A stretch of DNA of 64,000 nucleotides from JAFGAV01 sp041479055 (lineage in GTDB: Bacteria; Acidobacteriota; Aminicenantia; Aminicenantales; JAFGAV01). The stretch covers positions 682,001 to 746,000 of the forward strand of contig OY969762.1 of NCBI GenBank assembly GCA_963702835.1, written 5' to 3'. The notes under the pieces were generated by a model. That model made no database searches and was not told the origin of the DNA. It saw only the letters and a list, made by a program, of their open reading frames with translations. This document shows positions 16,963 through 26,041 of the stretch, piece by piece. The position numbers were made by a program, and so were the translations under genes. How positions within the stretch are numbered: the stretch's first letter is position 1; each line of letters opens with the position of its first letter.

Positions 16963-17463
16963 TCACAGGCTGGATTCCTCGACCGTCTTATGAAACTCCC
17001 GGCTGTTGATGTGGCAGATGGCCGTGGCCAGGGCGTCCGAGGCATCCTCCTGCAGGGGCTCATCGCCTAGATGGAGAAGGGCCCGGACCATGCCGTTGAC
17101 CTGATGCTTGTCCGCTTGGCCGAACCCGGTCACGGCCTTCTTGATTTCCAGGGCGGAATACTCGAACAAGGGGAGGTCGTGGGAGGCGACAGCCACCAGG
17201 ATGGCGCCGCGGACCTGGCCCAGGGTGATGGCTGTTTTGATGTTCTTGGCGTAAAAAGGATTTTCCACGGCCGCTTCTTGGGGTCCGTGCTCGGCGATCA
17301 GGCTGTCCACTTTCTCCCGGATGGCATTGACCCGGAGGGCCAGGGCCAGGGAGCGTCCCGGCTTGATCGTGCCGTAGCCCAGGACGGCGTATTGGCCGCC
17401 TTGGCTCTCGATCAGGCCGAACCCCGTGGACTGGGAGCTTGGGTCGAGGCCGAGCACGCGCAT
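16963..17463 (-). CDS. ruvC: Crossover junction endodeoxyribonuclease RuvC
   Basis: 166 residues from the ATG at 17463 (MRVLGLDPSSQSTGFG); upstream in-frame residues belong to a shadow of yebC. Acidic catalytic residues are visible: Asp in GLDPS, Glu in AVENPFYAKN, and the C-terminal Asp pair in EDASDALATAICH. It resolves Holliday junctions with RuvAB. It begins 22 bp after yebC. Confidence 0.95.
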   Translation of the reverse strand: MRVLGLDPSSQSTGFGLIESQGGQYAVLGYGTIKPGRSLALALRVNAIREKVDSLIAEHGPQEAAVENPFYAKNIKTAITLGQVRGAILVAVASHDLPLFEYSALEIKKAVTGFGQADKHQVNGMVRALLHLGDEPLQEDASDALATAICHINSREFHKTVEESSL

Positions 17464-17485
17464 CAGGTCGTTAAGCCGGCCCTGG

Positions 17486-18235
17486 TCAGGCGGAAAAGCT
17501 GGCCAGCTCGGATTCCTCCACGTCGAAATTGGCCCACACGTGCTGGACATCGTCGTGGTCTTCCAGCTCCTCCATCAGTCTCAGCATTTGCTGGGCTTGT
17601 TTGCCTTCCAGTTTGATGTAGGACTGGGGGAGGTAGCCTATGTTGGAGGCGGCCGTCTCGATGCTGGCCGACTTGAGGGCCTCCACCACGCCCTCGTATT
17701 TTTCCGGGGCGGTGATGATCTCGAAGTTCGACCCATCCTCGCGTATATCTTCGGCCGCGGCATTCATGGCGATCTCCAGGAGCTTGTCCTCCTGGGCCTT
17801 CTCTTTCTCCACCACGATGTAGCCCTTGCGTTTGAACATCCAGGCCACGCAGCCCTCCTGGCCGATGTTGCCGCCGTTCTTGGAGAAGATGTGCCGCAGC
17901 TCGGACACGGTTCGGTTCCGATTGTCGGTCAAGCCCTCGACGAAGAGGGCCGCCCCGCCGGGCCCGTAGCCTTCATAGATAACCTCCTCCAGGGTTGATC
18001 CCCCCAACTGGCCGGTGCCCTTCAAGATGGCCCGCTTGATGTTATCGGCGGGCATGTTCTCCGCCCGGGCGTCCTGAACGGCCTTGCGCAAGCGGGCGTT
18101 GGCCTCCGGGTCGCCCCCGCCGATACGGGCGGCCATACTGATCTCCTTGATGATCTTGGTGAACATTTTGCCCCGCTTGGAATCGACGGCGGCCTTCTTA
18201 TGCTTGATGGAATGCCATTTCGAATGACCGGACAT
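17486..18235 (-). CDS. yebC: YebC/PmpR-family protein
   Basis: 249 residues. Family start GHSKWHSIKHKKAAVDSKRG and the segments GGDPEANARLRKAV and YEGYGPGGAALFVE. YebC-family proteins were described as DNA-binding regulators, and more recent work implicates them in relieving ribosome stalling at proline runs. Good Shine-Dalgarno (AGGAG) before the ATG. First gene of the ruvCAB-queA operon, the usual arrangement. Confidence 0.95.
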   Translation of the reverse strand: MSGHSKWHSIKHKKAAVDSKRGKMFTKIIKEISMAARIGGGDPEANARLRKAVQDARAENMPADNIKRAILKGTGQLGGSTLEEVIYEGYGPGGAALFVEGLTDNRNRTVSELRHIFSKNGGNIGQEGCVAWMFKRKGYIVVEKEKAQEDKLLEIAMNAAAEDIREDGSNFEIITAPEKYEGVVEALKSASIETAASNIGYLPQSYIKLEGKQAQQMLRLMEELEDHDDVQHVWANFDVEESELASFSA

Positions 18236-18545
18236 GATTTTATTCTCCTAACCGATTGAGCTTGAAAATATTAGCACAAAGAGAAAGGCCGCGCAATGCG
18301 GGGGCCGGCCTTTTTTCCCATCTCTGGAATGGGCTGGGATAGGCCGGCCCACGGCCTCAGATCGTTTTTTTGACAGCGGTCTTCGTTGAGGCGGCCCGTG
18401 CCGCCGGCCAGGGCGATGAGGGTCGAGCTGATGCTCTTGGCTAAGAAGGTCAGTCTATGGGCAAGGCTCCCGGCCTAGGCGAAAGCACAGACATCCATAA
18501 GGACTTGGCCAGGCCGGGCCTGCGGAGAGCTCGGCGCCGCCTCGC
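18236..18545. other. Intergenic, 310 bp, no gene identified
   Basis: No supported ORF. It contains short GC-rich inverted pieces (for example AAGGCC...GGCC followed by a T-run near 18310) that could act as a terminator on the plus strand, but no plus-strand gene leads into it. A minus-strand stretch (18350-18450) has coding-like codon use without a start and may be a gene remnant. Confidence 0.4.
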
Positions 18546-18947
18546 TCAGGCGGCCTGGGGATGCTTGAACAGCTCGATCATCTCCGGTTTCATGAGGTAA
18601 ATAATCGAGTAGATGCCCAGGGCGGTGCCCAGCGGAATATTGAGCAGGCTCAGGAAGGACATGACCATCAACAGGATTCTGGCCCATTCCTTGCGTTTCT
18701 GGAGGCCCAGGCCGCCGATAATCTTGGGGATGCCCAGGATAAAAAGAAACGAGCAGATGGAAACGGCGATGATGCGCAATATATGGGGGCCGGCCTGGCC
18801 GAGCTCGCCGTGAGTCATGTCCGGAATGGTGGACAGGCTCAGCAGGAGTATCAGCACAAAAATCCCGGCAAATAGGCTCAGCACTCCGTAGACAATCCAC
18901 AGGATGCCGATCAGTTGGGCGTGTTTGTCCATATTTTCTTTTTCCAT
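18546..18947 (-). CDS. Small integral membrane protein, unknown function
   Basis: 133 residues with about three to four hydrophobic helices (IGILWIVYGVLSLFAGIFVL, IIAVSICSFLFILGIPKIIG, ILLMVMSFLSLLNIPLG, GIYSIIYLM). AAAGGAG lies 7 nt upstream of the ATG. No catalytic motif; the KRKEWAR loop after the second or third helix resembles small DUF-type membrane proteins common in Acidobacteria-like genomes. Confidence 0.75.
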   Translation of the reverse strand: MEKENMDKHAQLIGILWIVYGVLSLFAGIFVLILLLSLSTIPDMTHGELGQAGPHILRIIAVSICSFLFILGIPKIIGGLGLQKRKEWARILLMVMSFLSLLNIPLGTALGIYSIIYLMKPEMIELFKHPQAA

Positions 18948-19110
18948 GACGGGCTCCTTTCATCAATCATGCTTTATTTATTATACGAAAAATGCGGCCA
19001 AAGGTTTATCCCTTGAGCCGCTCGGCCCGCTCCGCCCTTTGGGCCTGGAAGGCGGGACCCACTATCAATTTCATCCCTTTTTTCTGATAATAAAACGAGG
19101 TGTGACTCTT

Positions 19111-20235
19111 ATGAGCGTTTCCTCCCAGACCGTGATGGTGGCCATGAGCGGGGGGGTGGACTCTTCGGTGGCGGCCGGCCTTCTCCTGGAAAAAGGGTAC
19201 AAGGTCATCGGCGCAACCATGGACCTTTTTCCGGCTAACCTGAAGAAATGCTCCGAGGAGGGGGCGCGGAGCTGCTGCGGCTGGCGGTCCATGGAGGACG
19301 CCTGCCGGGTGGCCGCCAGGCTGGGGATCCCGCACTATGTCATCAACCTGAGGAAAGAGTTCGAGCAATGCGTCATTGATGATTTCTGCCGGGAATATGC
19401 CCGGGGCCGGACGCCCAACCCCTGTCTCCGCTGCAACGAGCATATCAAGTTCACCGTCCTGGCCGAAAAGGCAAAAGCGCTGGGGGCGGCGCTGCTGGCC
19501 ACCGGCCATCATGCCCGGATCGTCCGCGACATTGCCTCCGGCCGGTATCTGCTCAAGAAGGGCGCCGACCCTGTCAAGGACCAATCCTACTTCCTCTACA
19601 CCCTGACCCAGGGACAGCTGCGGTCGACGATCTTTCCGGTGGGGGAGATGACCAAGCCGGAGGTCCGCCACACCGCCCGGCGGCTGGGAATCCATGTGGC
19701 CCACAAACCTGAAAGCCAGGAGATCTGTTTCATCCCCGACAAGGATTATGCCCGTTTCCTCGGGGAGAGGCTTCCCGATTCCCTGCGGCCGGGTCCCATC
19801 CTGGATCTAAAAGGGAAAGTCATCGGCCGGCACAGGGGAATTATTCATTTCACCCTGGGCCAGCGCAAGGGGATGGGGCTGGCCGCGCCGAATCCCCTCT
19901 ATGTCCTGGCTATTGACCGGGAGCATAATGCCGTGACGGTCGGCCCCAACGAGGCGCTCTACCGGACTTCTCTCGAAGCGTCCAAGGTCAACTGGATATC
20001 CGTGGCCAAGCTCGGGCAGCCGGCGCTTTTCAAAGCCAAGATCCGCTATAAGCATGCTGAAGCGACGGCCAGGATCACCCCCCTGTCCAGGTGGCGCCTC
20101 CGAGTGGATTTCGAGAGGGCTCAACGGGCCATCACCCCCGGGCAATCGGTCGTGATTTACGACGACGACATCGTCGTCGGCGGCGGGATCATTGACCGTG
20201 TCATCGACCGGACTCCGCCGGACCCCCCCACTTGA
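19111..20235 (+). CDS. mnmA: tRNA-specific 2-thiouridylase MnmA
   Basis: 374 residues from ATG 19111 (a longer upstream frame has no family similarity). PP-loop MSGGVDSSVAAGLL, catalytic Cys in TPNPCLRCNEHIKF, persulfide Cys in SQEICFIPDKDYARFL, and the KDQSYFLYTL segment. It thiolates U34 of Glu, Gln and Lys tRNAs using a persulfide sulfur. An extra Cys pair (RSCCG) sits near residue 50. Confidence 0.95.
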   Translation: MSVSSQTVMVAMSGGVDSSVAAGLLLEKGYKVIGATMDLFPANLKKCSEEGARSCCGWRSMEDACRVAARLGIPHYVINLRKEFEQCVIDDFCREYARGRTPNPCLRCNEHIKFTVLAEKAKALGAALLATGHHARIVRDIASGRYLLKKGADPVKDQSYFLYTLTQGQLRSTIFPVGEMTKPEVRHTARRLGIHVAHKPESQEICFIPDKDYARFLGERLPDSLRPGPILDLKGKVIGRHRGIIHFTLGQRKGMGLAAPNPLYVLAIDREHNAVTVGPNEALYRTSLEASKVNWISVAKLGQPALFKAKIRYKHAEATARITPLSRWRLRVDFERAQRAITPGQSVVIYDDDIVVGGGIIDRVIDRTPPDPPT

Positions 20236-20260
20236 CTTTAAGTTCTCGGCCTACTATCTT
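20232..20260 (+). promoter_or_regulatory. Putative promoter for the gene at 20331
   Basis: TTGACT (20232-20237), 17-bp spacer, TATCTT (20255-20260), about 70 bp before the ATG at 20331. It overlaps the mnmA stop. Confidence 0.5.
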
Positions 20261-20330
20261 TAGATTGAACCTGGCTGTAAAGAAAATTTTCGCCTCGGTT
20301 CACGATAGACTCTTGACGGGAGGTCAAACC

Positions 20331-21176
20331 ATGATAGATCGAAAATGCCTCTATGGAATTACGGTCTGGCTGGCTCTCTTGATCCTGACCTTGCCGGGTT
20401 TCTCCAAAGACAAAGCTGCGGAAAGCCTGTGGACGAAGACGCTCATGACCATTGATGCTTCGACCGAGGATTGGAGCGGTCAAGCTTTATTGGCTGATGA
20501 GGGCACGGGAACGGAACTGGCCTTTCGGAACGACGCCGACTACCTCTACCTCCTCCTCACGGTCAAGGACAAAGAGCACCTGAGCACGTTCGATTTCACG
20601 GGGATGTCGGTATACTTCAACACCGAGGGGAAAAAGAACAAAGACCGGCAACTCCGCTTTTTCAGGAAAATGGCCAAGGCCGAGGAGCTCATCCAAGCCC
20701 TTGAAAAAAGCGGGCAGACGCTGTCCGATGAGCAAAAGGCGGAGCTGCTCTCCAAGAAGAGCTATATCCTTTACCAGTGCGAATTGATCGAGGGCAAGAA
20801 GGTTTCCCCGGTTGAGGCTCTGCCGGCCGCCCAGCTCCTGCCGCCTATGTTCAAGGTGCATACGGCAGGGGAGAAGGCTTTTTTTGAATTCCGCATCCCC
20901 CTCGACCGGGAAAAGCAGGCCGCGGGCATCGGCGCGACCCCCGGGGGAAATTTAAAGGTCGGCTTTGAATGGGGCGGGCTGACCGAGCAGATGAAGGCCC
21001 GGAGGTTGAAGGGGATGATGGCGGACTCAGAATCCAGCGGATTCAACCCCCCCCAACCCAGCGAATACGCCGGTAGGGGATTACAGACCCAGACAGACAT
21101 TGATATGAGCAAAACTTCTCCCAAGAAATATTCCTTCTGGCTGGATGTCAAGCTGGCTAAGGCCGAACAGCCCTAA
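20331..21176 (+). CDS. Secreted CBM9/DOMON-like protein
   Basis: 281 residues from ATG 20331, preceded by GGGAGG. A signal peptide (LYGITVWLALLILTLPGFSK) is followed by a domain starting MTIDASTEDWSGQALLADEG, the usual opening of carbohydrate-binding-module-9-like domains in secreted proteins, with YLYLLLTVKD and MSVYFNTEG strands. No catalytic residues recognised. Probably an exported or outer-membrane-linked protein of unknown ligand. Confidence 0.7.
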   Translation: MIDRKCLYGITVWLALLILTLPGFSKDKAAESLWTKTLMTIDASTEDWSGQALLADEGTGTELAFRNDADYLYLLLTVKDKEHLSTFDFTGMSVYFNTEGKKNKDRQLRFFRKMAKAEELIQALEKSGQTLSDEQKAELLSKKSYILYQCELIEGKKVSPVEALPAAQLLPPMFKVHTAGEKAFFEFRIPLDREKQAAGIGATPGGNLKVGFEWGGLTEQMKARRLKGMMADSESSGFNPPQPSEYAGRGLQTQTDIDMSKTSPKKYSFWLDVKLAKAEQP

Positions 21177-22129
21177 GCCTTCTCCATCATTGCCCTTATC
21201 TCGCGGCTCAGCCGAAGGGCGTCGTCGTATTTCCGCTGCCAGATGTTGCGGCCGAAGATCAGGCCGTCGACACCGGCTTCCAGGCAGAGGCGGGCTTTGT
21301 CCAGCAGCTCCTGATCGCTGAGCCTGCTTCCACCCGAGACGAGCACCCCGGTGCGTCCCGCCGACCGAATGACCAAGCGCAGGGCGTCCGCTTCCGAGAT
21401 GCTGGTGTAGGCGTTGTAGTCTTGGAAAGGACCCTGGGGGTCGTAACTTCCGCCCTTGGGCGGGCCGGGCAGGTTGATCTTACAGAGCGTGGCTCCCAGC
21501 TCGTTGGCCAGGCGGGCGGCATAGTCCACCATGGCCAGCGATTCCCGGCCTCCGCCCCTGGTTTCGACGAACGGGCCGCGCGGATAGGCCCACATAATGA
21601 CGGGCAGGCCGAAGCGCCTGGCCTCCTGTCGCACGCGGGCGAACTGGGCGATGTCCTCGGCCTCGAGCGGCGAGCCGACATACAGAGTGTAGCCGACGGC
21701 CTCGGCGCCCAGGCGGACCGCCTCTTCCACGCCGGCGTCGAGCGGGGCGAAAGGCTTGTCCTCGGGCGCGATGATCGTCTTGCTGTTGAGCTTGGCGACC
21801 AGGGGGATGCGGCCGGCGTATTTCCGGAAATACCTCTCGGCCAAGCCGATGTGACAGGCGATGCCTGAAAACCCGGCCTCCAGGGCCAAGCTGAGCTGGA
21901 ATTCAAGGTCGGCTGCCGGCGGGTTGACGAAAAAGTCGCGCGGGCCGTGCTCCAGGCCCTGGTCGATGGGCAGGAGCATGATCTTGCCATGACCCGGGCC
22001 GTGGGCCACCATCAACTCATGGAGATGTCGCTTCTCGCCGGGACCCAGGCTGTCCAGGTCCAAGTGGAAGCGTTCCACCCGCTCGCCCTTTTTCAGCCTG
22101 TCCTCGATGCCCTTGACCGTTTCGTTCAT
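21173..22129 (-). CDS. fbaB: Class I fructose-bisphosphate aldolase, FbaB/DhnA type
   Basis: 318 residues of the archaeal-type class I aldolase family. MLLPIDQGLEHGPRDFF is the substrate-loop motif; the Schiff-base lysine is in GATLCKINLPG; the phosphate site lies in VLVSGGSRLS and DGLIFGRNIWQR. It cleaves or forms fructose-1,6-bisphosphate without a metal. The gene ends four bases inside the convergent CBM9-like gene. Confidence 0.9.
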   Translation of the reverse strand: MNETVKGIEDRLKKGERVERFHLDLDSLGPGEKRHLHELMVAHGPGHGKIMLLPIDQGLEHGPRDFFVNPPAADLEFQLSLALEAGFSGIACHIGLAERYFRKYAGRIPLVAKLNSKTIIAPEDKPFAPLDAGVEEAVRLGAEAVGYTLYVGSPLEAEDIAQFARVRQEARRFGLPVIMWAYPRGPFVETRGGGRESLAMVDYAARLANELGATLCKINLPGPPKGGSYDPQGPFQDYNAYTSISEADALRLVIRSAGRTGVLVSGGSRLSDQELLDKARLCLEAGVDGLIFGRNIWQRKYDDALRLSREIRAMMEKA

Positions 22130-22192
22130 AGGTTTGCTCCCTGAATTCTTTGGCGGCGCCGAATCAAATCTCGGCCCGGCCCCATGATTATT

Positions 22193-23215
22193 CTAGGTCA
22201 GCTTGAACCTGACCGTAACCGTGACGATGAAAGCCATCGGCTCTCCGTTGACCAGGAAGGGTTCGTATTCCCATTGTTTGACCGCGTCGATGGCCGCCTG
22301 GTCGAGCAGCGGAATGGACCGAATGATCGCGGCCTCCTTGACCTTTCCGTCCTTGCCCACTTTGGCTTCCAGGATGAGCACTCCCTCAACCCTGGCCGTG
22401 CGAGCGATCTCCGGAAAGACGGGCGAAACCTCTTTGATTAACTTAGGGGGATTGCCTGTGATTCGGATGTAGGTTTCTTCCTCGCCGCTTACGGTTTCTC
22501 CAGGCATGCCTCCAACAACGCCGCCTTCAACTCCTCCTTCGATACCCCCTTCGACTCCCCCTGCAACACCGCCCTCGACGCCCTGCTCAGGAACCTTGGC
22601 CGAGACATCGGGCTGGCTCCGGGGAGGCGCCGGAACAGGCTCTTCCAAGGGCGTTTGGGCTTGAGCCGCCGGCGTCTGCCTGGCCTTCAGGACTTGCACG
22701 CCGACGACAGCGGCCGCCACTACGAAGAGCATCAAAAAAATGGTCAGTCCGGCGTAGAGAGGACCAGATAGGGCCGGCCGCGCTGCTTGAGCCTGCACTG
22801 TCTGGCCGGCCGGCAAGGTTGCGGGCAGCTTTGAATACCGGCCCAGGGCGATAAGGTAGAGGATGCCGTTAATAAGGAGAATGATCCCGGCGATGATCAG
22901 CGGGGCGACAATGATCAACCTCATGGAAGGATCAGCCGGTCCCAGAAACGACAATTTATTGATCGCCGACATGGCTCGCCAATATCTGTAGAAACCCAGC
23001 CCCATCGGCCCAAAGGCGCACAGGCCAGCCAGGACGATCCAGGCCGAGACGGAAGAGCGCGTGATGCGGCTGCCCGGCCCGGTGATGGCCAGGGCCAGGG
23101 CGCAGAAGATGAGGCCGAGCACAAAGGCCGCGGCGAAGATGAATACGTCGGGCTTGACCTGGAGATAAGACCTGATCCCTTGCCATAGGATGGCCAGGAC
23201 ATTTGGGTTTTCCAT
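22193..23215 (-). CDS. Energy transducer TonB with multi-pass N-terminus and Gly-Gly repeats
   Basis: 340 residues. The last 80 or so residues are a TonB C-terminal domain (SPVFPEIARTARVEGVLILE, ending in a VTVTVRFKLT strand). Unlike classical TonB with one anchor helix, the N-terminal half has about four hydrophobic helices (FIFAAAFVLGLIFCALALAI, AWIVLAGLCAFGPMGLGF, LIIVAPLIIAGIILLINGIL, YAGLTIFLMLFVVAAAVVGV). The periplasmic linker holds repeated GGVEGG/GGVAGG units instead of the usual Pro-Lys/Glu runs. No exbB/exbD is nearby. Confidence 0.85.
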   Translation of the reverse strand: MENPNVLAILWQGIRSYLQVKPDVFIFAAAFVLGLIFCALALAITGPGSRITRSSVSAWIVLAGLCAFGPMGLGFYRYWRAMSAINKLSFLGPADPSMRLIIVAPLIIAGIILLINGILYLIALGRYSKLPATLPAGQTVQAQAARPALSGPLYAGLTIFLMLFVVAAAVVGVQVLKARQTPAAQAQTPLEEPVPAPPRSQPDVSAKVPEQGVEGGVAGGVEGGIEGGVEGGVVGGMPGETVSGEEETYIRITGNPPKLIKEVSPVFPEIARTARVEGVLILEAKVGKDGKVKEAAIIRSIPLLDQAAIDAVKQWEYEPFLVNGEPMAFIVTVTVRFKLT

Positions 23216-23273
23216 TGACCTCCTCCGTCGGCGAAGCGCTTACCCTAGGAATAAGTGAGACAGCCGGCTTGTG

Positions 23274-24756
23274 TCAATAGGGGCTTTCCCGGATCACCTT
23301 CGTCGCTTGAAAGAGGGTCCAGGGATTTGCCTTCATGTCCCCCAGATAGGGAACCTGCCAGGCCCATTCGGGGTGTCGGGCCGTATAGGCTGCGGCGATG
23401 AAATCTTCGCCGCAGGGATGGCCCATCCGGGCCCAAAGGGCAAGCCTGGAAGCCAAAGAAGCATCGGTGGCCTTGCCCTGGACAGCTCCGCCGGGATAGA
23501 AAGGCACCCAGGAGAATTCGGGCAAGCCTTTGGCGTCGCTGTCGATGTGGCCGCACAGGACGTTGCCGTTCGAGCCCGGCTGCCCCGTGCTCTGGTCCAG
23601 GTGGTCGCCCAGGAAGGCCATCGCTTTTTCAACGTCGATGGCGCCCTTGTTCTCCTCCATCAGCTTCTCCCAGCGGGCTCTGCGGACATAGACGGACTGT
23701 CCGGTAAGGCTGGGATTAAAGGTCGTCTCCTCGGCGATCAGCTTCTCGTCGAGGGGAAAGTTGGCGCCCACAAAATAGCCGTCCTTGGTCCGCCACAGGC
23801 GGTGGTTTTGAGCCCCAGCTCGAGCCGGGCGATCTCATTGGCCCGCAGGTCGCCGACCAGCCAATCGTTGGCGTAAGCGCCGTTGCCGTCGGCGGTCATG
23901 ATGCGGACGAAATCATCGATGGTCGAGCCGAACTGGGCCGCCCGGCGCGCCCGGGCGAACTCGGGGATACCGTCTTCGCGGAACGACTTGAACTGGGCCA
24001 TGGTCGTCTCGGTGTAAATCAGCCCGGCCCCGTTGATAACGAAGTCGTCCCCGCTATGGAGGTAGCCGGGCATGGCGTCCATGAGAATCCGGTTGCCGGA
24101 GGATGGGCTGATGTCCAGGATAACGTTCCAGCGCTGGCCCATGATGTATTCCGACCAGTTGTTGTGGGCCATGACGATGCGGCCGTCCTTGGTGTAGCTG
24201 CCCGTGGCAATGAAGGCGCTGCAGCGGCCGGGGGCTCGGTTCGCCCCGGCGGCCGGCTTGGTTTTAGCCTCGAGCCAGGGCAGGTAGTAGGAGACGAGCT
24301 CGATCCAGCCGTTGAGAGCGGTGATATCGATCTTGTCGGTAGTGAGCTCGGGTTTCCGGGCCCGAACTCCGTCGGCGATGCCCTCGATCTCCTGGCGCAG
24401 GGCCTGGTCTAGCCGGGGCCAGAACATCTGCTCCGCCGCTTCGCGGAGGAAGGACCATTTGCGCTTGGTGGTGTGCTCGAAGTAGAAGGACATGGTCCGC
24501 AGCAGGTCGTCGATTTCGGCGGCCAGGTGCCAACCGTGCTGGAAGCCTATCTGGCCGGGAGAGCCGGCCAGATGGACAAAGATCCAGCCGTTTCGGTCCT
24601 GGCGGAATGAAGTCCCCAGGCGAACGTCGCCGGCCGATGTCGCGTTGGCCGGGCCCTCCTTTTTATTTGAGCAAGCTGGGACGATCAGCGAGGAGATCAA
24701 GAGAAAGGCTGCTAGAAAAAAGAAGCAGGCCCCAGGAAAATAATGCTTTTTTTCAT
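23274..24756 (-). pseudogene. Phospholipase B-like lipoprotein, interrupted by one or two single-base frameshifts
   Basis: Two overlapping frames (23738-24700 and 23274-23771) together give one phospholipase B-like Ntn hydrolase. Motifs are the nucleophile Cys segment GRCSAFIATG, AHNNWSEY, MPGYLHSGDDFVI and YTETTMAQF. The frames join if the A4 run (T4 at 23806-23809 on the plus strand) is read as five: the protein then continues GLKNHRLWRTKDGYFVGANF. At the 5' end an ATG at 24756-24754 is followed by seven A; with eight, it reads MKKKHYFPG into a lipoprotein signal (LLISSLIVPAC). The start is therefore unsettled. Both disruptions are in homopolymers, so they may be sequencing errors and the gene may be intact. 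Confidence 0.75.
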
Positions 24757-24778
24757 TTCAAAATAATAACATAAAAAC

Positions 24779-24856
24779 GGGGACATAATACCAATTTACC
24801 TTTTTCCTAGTCTTACTTATGAAGCACTGAAAAAGGTAGATTGGTATTGTGTCCCC
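24779..24856. repeat. 27-bp inverted repeat (REP/RAYT-like palindrome)
   Basis: GGGGACATAATACC... at 24779-24805 and its complement ...GGTATTGTGTCCCC at 24830-24856 match at 25 of 27 positions around a 24-nt loop. The GGGGACA...TGTCCCC ends resemble REP-like palindromes mobilised by IS200/Y1-type (RAYT) transposases. It sits directly downstream of the minus-strand yeiH gene and could also act as its transcription stop. Confidence 0.8.
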
Positions 24857-24859
24857 AAT

Positions 24860-25879
24860 TTAGAGGAGAAAGGCGATCAAGCTCAGGCTGACTCCGGCCA
24901 CCACGGCCGCGCCCAGGAAGCCGACCACGAGCGGCTTGAACCCCACCTTTTTGAACATGCTAAAGACGGTGTTGAGCCCGATGCCGGCCATGGCCGTCAG
25001 GATGAGGTACTTGCCGGCCGTGCCGAGCGCCTGCACGCCCTGGGCCGTGAAGAAACCCAGGGAATTGAAGCCGGCCATGAGGAAATAGCCGAAGAGGAAC
25101 CAAGGGAAAGCCCGGACAAAGGCGGCCCTGCTTCCCGTCCGGTCTTGGTCTCGGCGCCCACCTTCTTTTTGGCTTGTCCGGGCATGCCAAATGGCCATAA
25201 GGATGGCCAGCGGAGCGATGAAACAGTTGCGGACGAGCTTGACCGCGGTGGCGGTCTTGCCGGCCGCCTCGGAGAAGATGAACCCTGCTCCGACAACCTG
25301 GGGAGTGGCATGGATGGACGTTCCGGCGAACACGCCGAAGACAAGGTCAGTGGCGCCCAGGAGCTGGGCGATCTTGGGATAGAGAAGGATGGCGGCCAAC
25401 CCCCACAGAGTGATGGTGCCGATGGCATAGGCCGTCTCCTCCTCTTTGGCTTTGATCAGAGGGGCGGTGACGGCGATGGCCGAGGTCCCGCAGATGGTTG
25501 TTCCCACAGTGAGCAGGAGAGAGAGCTCGCGGGTCAGGCCGAAGGCCTTGGCCAAAAGAAAGATGACGAAGAAGCTGACGGCCATGGTCGCTAGGATAAT
25601 GACCAGGATGCGCGGGCCCTGCCCGCCGAAATCTTTGAAGTTGAGCGAAGCCCCCAGGAGGACGATGCCCAGAATGAGGATTTTCTCGTTAGCCTTGATC
25701 CCGGGCTGGAAGATCCGCGGCACGGCGCCCATGTTTTGCAGCACTATGCCCAGCAGGATGGCCAGGAAAGCGGCTTCCAGGGGATGCTTGGCCTTGACCG
25801 TAACCAGGTTGGACAGGAAAGTAGCGCCTGCAGCCACAGCCGCCATCAGCAGCCAGCCGGGAAAATATTCTTTTTTCAT
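24860..25879 (-). CDS. YeiH/UPF0324-family putative sulfate exporter
   Basis: 339-residue polytopic membrane protein with about ten helices. Family motifs are LGIVLQNMG, ILGIVLLGASLNF, GTTICGTSAIAVTAPLIKA and FAGTSIHATPQVVGAGF. Members are annotated as putative sulfate/sulfite exporters, but the transport role is weakly established. The terminal inverted repeat at 24779-24856 follows its stop. The 162 bp between it and copA is a divergent intergenic region with a TATAAT at 26028 but no matching -35. Confidence 0.88.
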   Translation of the reverse strand: MKKEYFPGWLLMAAVAAGATFLSNLVTVKAKHPLEAAFLAILLGIVLQNMGAVPRIFQPGIKANEKILILGIVLLGASLNFKDFGGQGPRILVIILATMAVSFFVIFLLAKAFGLTRELSLLLTVGTTICGTSAIAVTAPLIKAKEEETAYAIGTITLWGLAAILLYPKIAQLLGATDLVFGVFAGTSIHATPQVVGAGFIFSEAAGKTATAVKLVRNCFIAPLAILMAIWHARTSQKEGGRRDQDRTGSRAAFVRAFPWFLFGYFLMAGFNSLGFFTAQGVQALGTAGKYLILTAMAGIGLNTVFSMFKKVGFKPLVVGFLGAAVVAGVSLSLIAFLL

Positions 25880-26041
25880 GTCTTAGACGCTATCGGCACT
25901 ATTTTAACGGCCTATTCTATCAAAACCAGGGACATTCCCCAAGCGAAGGAGAAACGATGTAAGCATCCTGAGCGCATCATGGAAAATGAACTGCTATTCG
26001 AAATGGCCTGGGCGTAGATGCGGATGGTATAATGGATACCG

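Noticed and set aside
18475..18966. 163-residue minus-strand frame overlapping the membrane protein at 18546-18947
   Set aside because: The other frame has a good Shine-Dalgarno and clear membrane helices; this one is its shadow.
22499..22600. CRISPR or tandem repeat in the region encoding GGVEGG units
   Set aside because: The repeats are short, imperfect and in frame, so they are protein-level repeats of the TonB linker. No CRISPR-type array was seen anywhere in the window.
26028..26033. TATAAT just before copA as a leaderless promoter
   Set aside because: A perfect -10 hexamer lies 9 bp before the ATG, but no -35 element is at 16-18 bp, so it may be chance.
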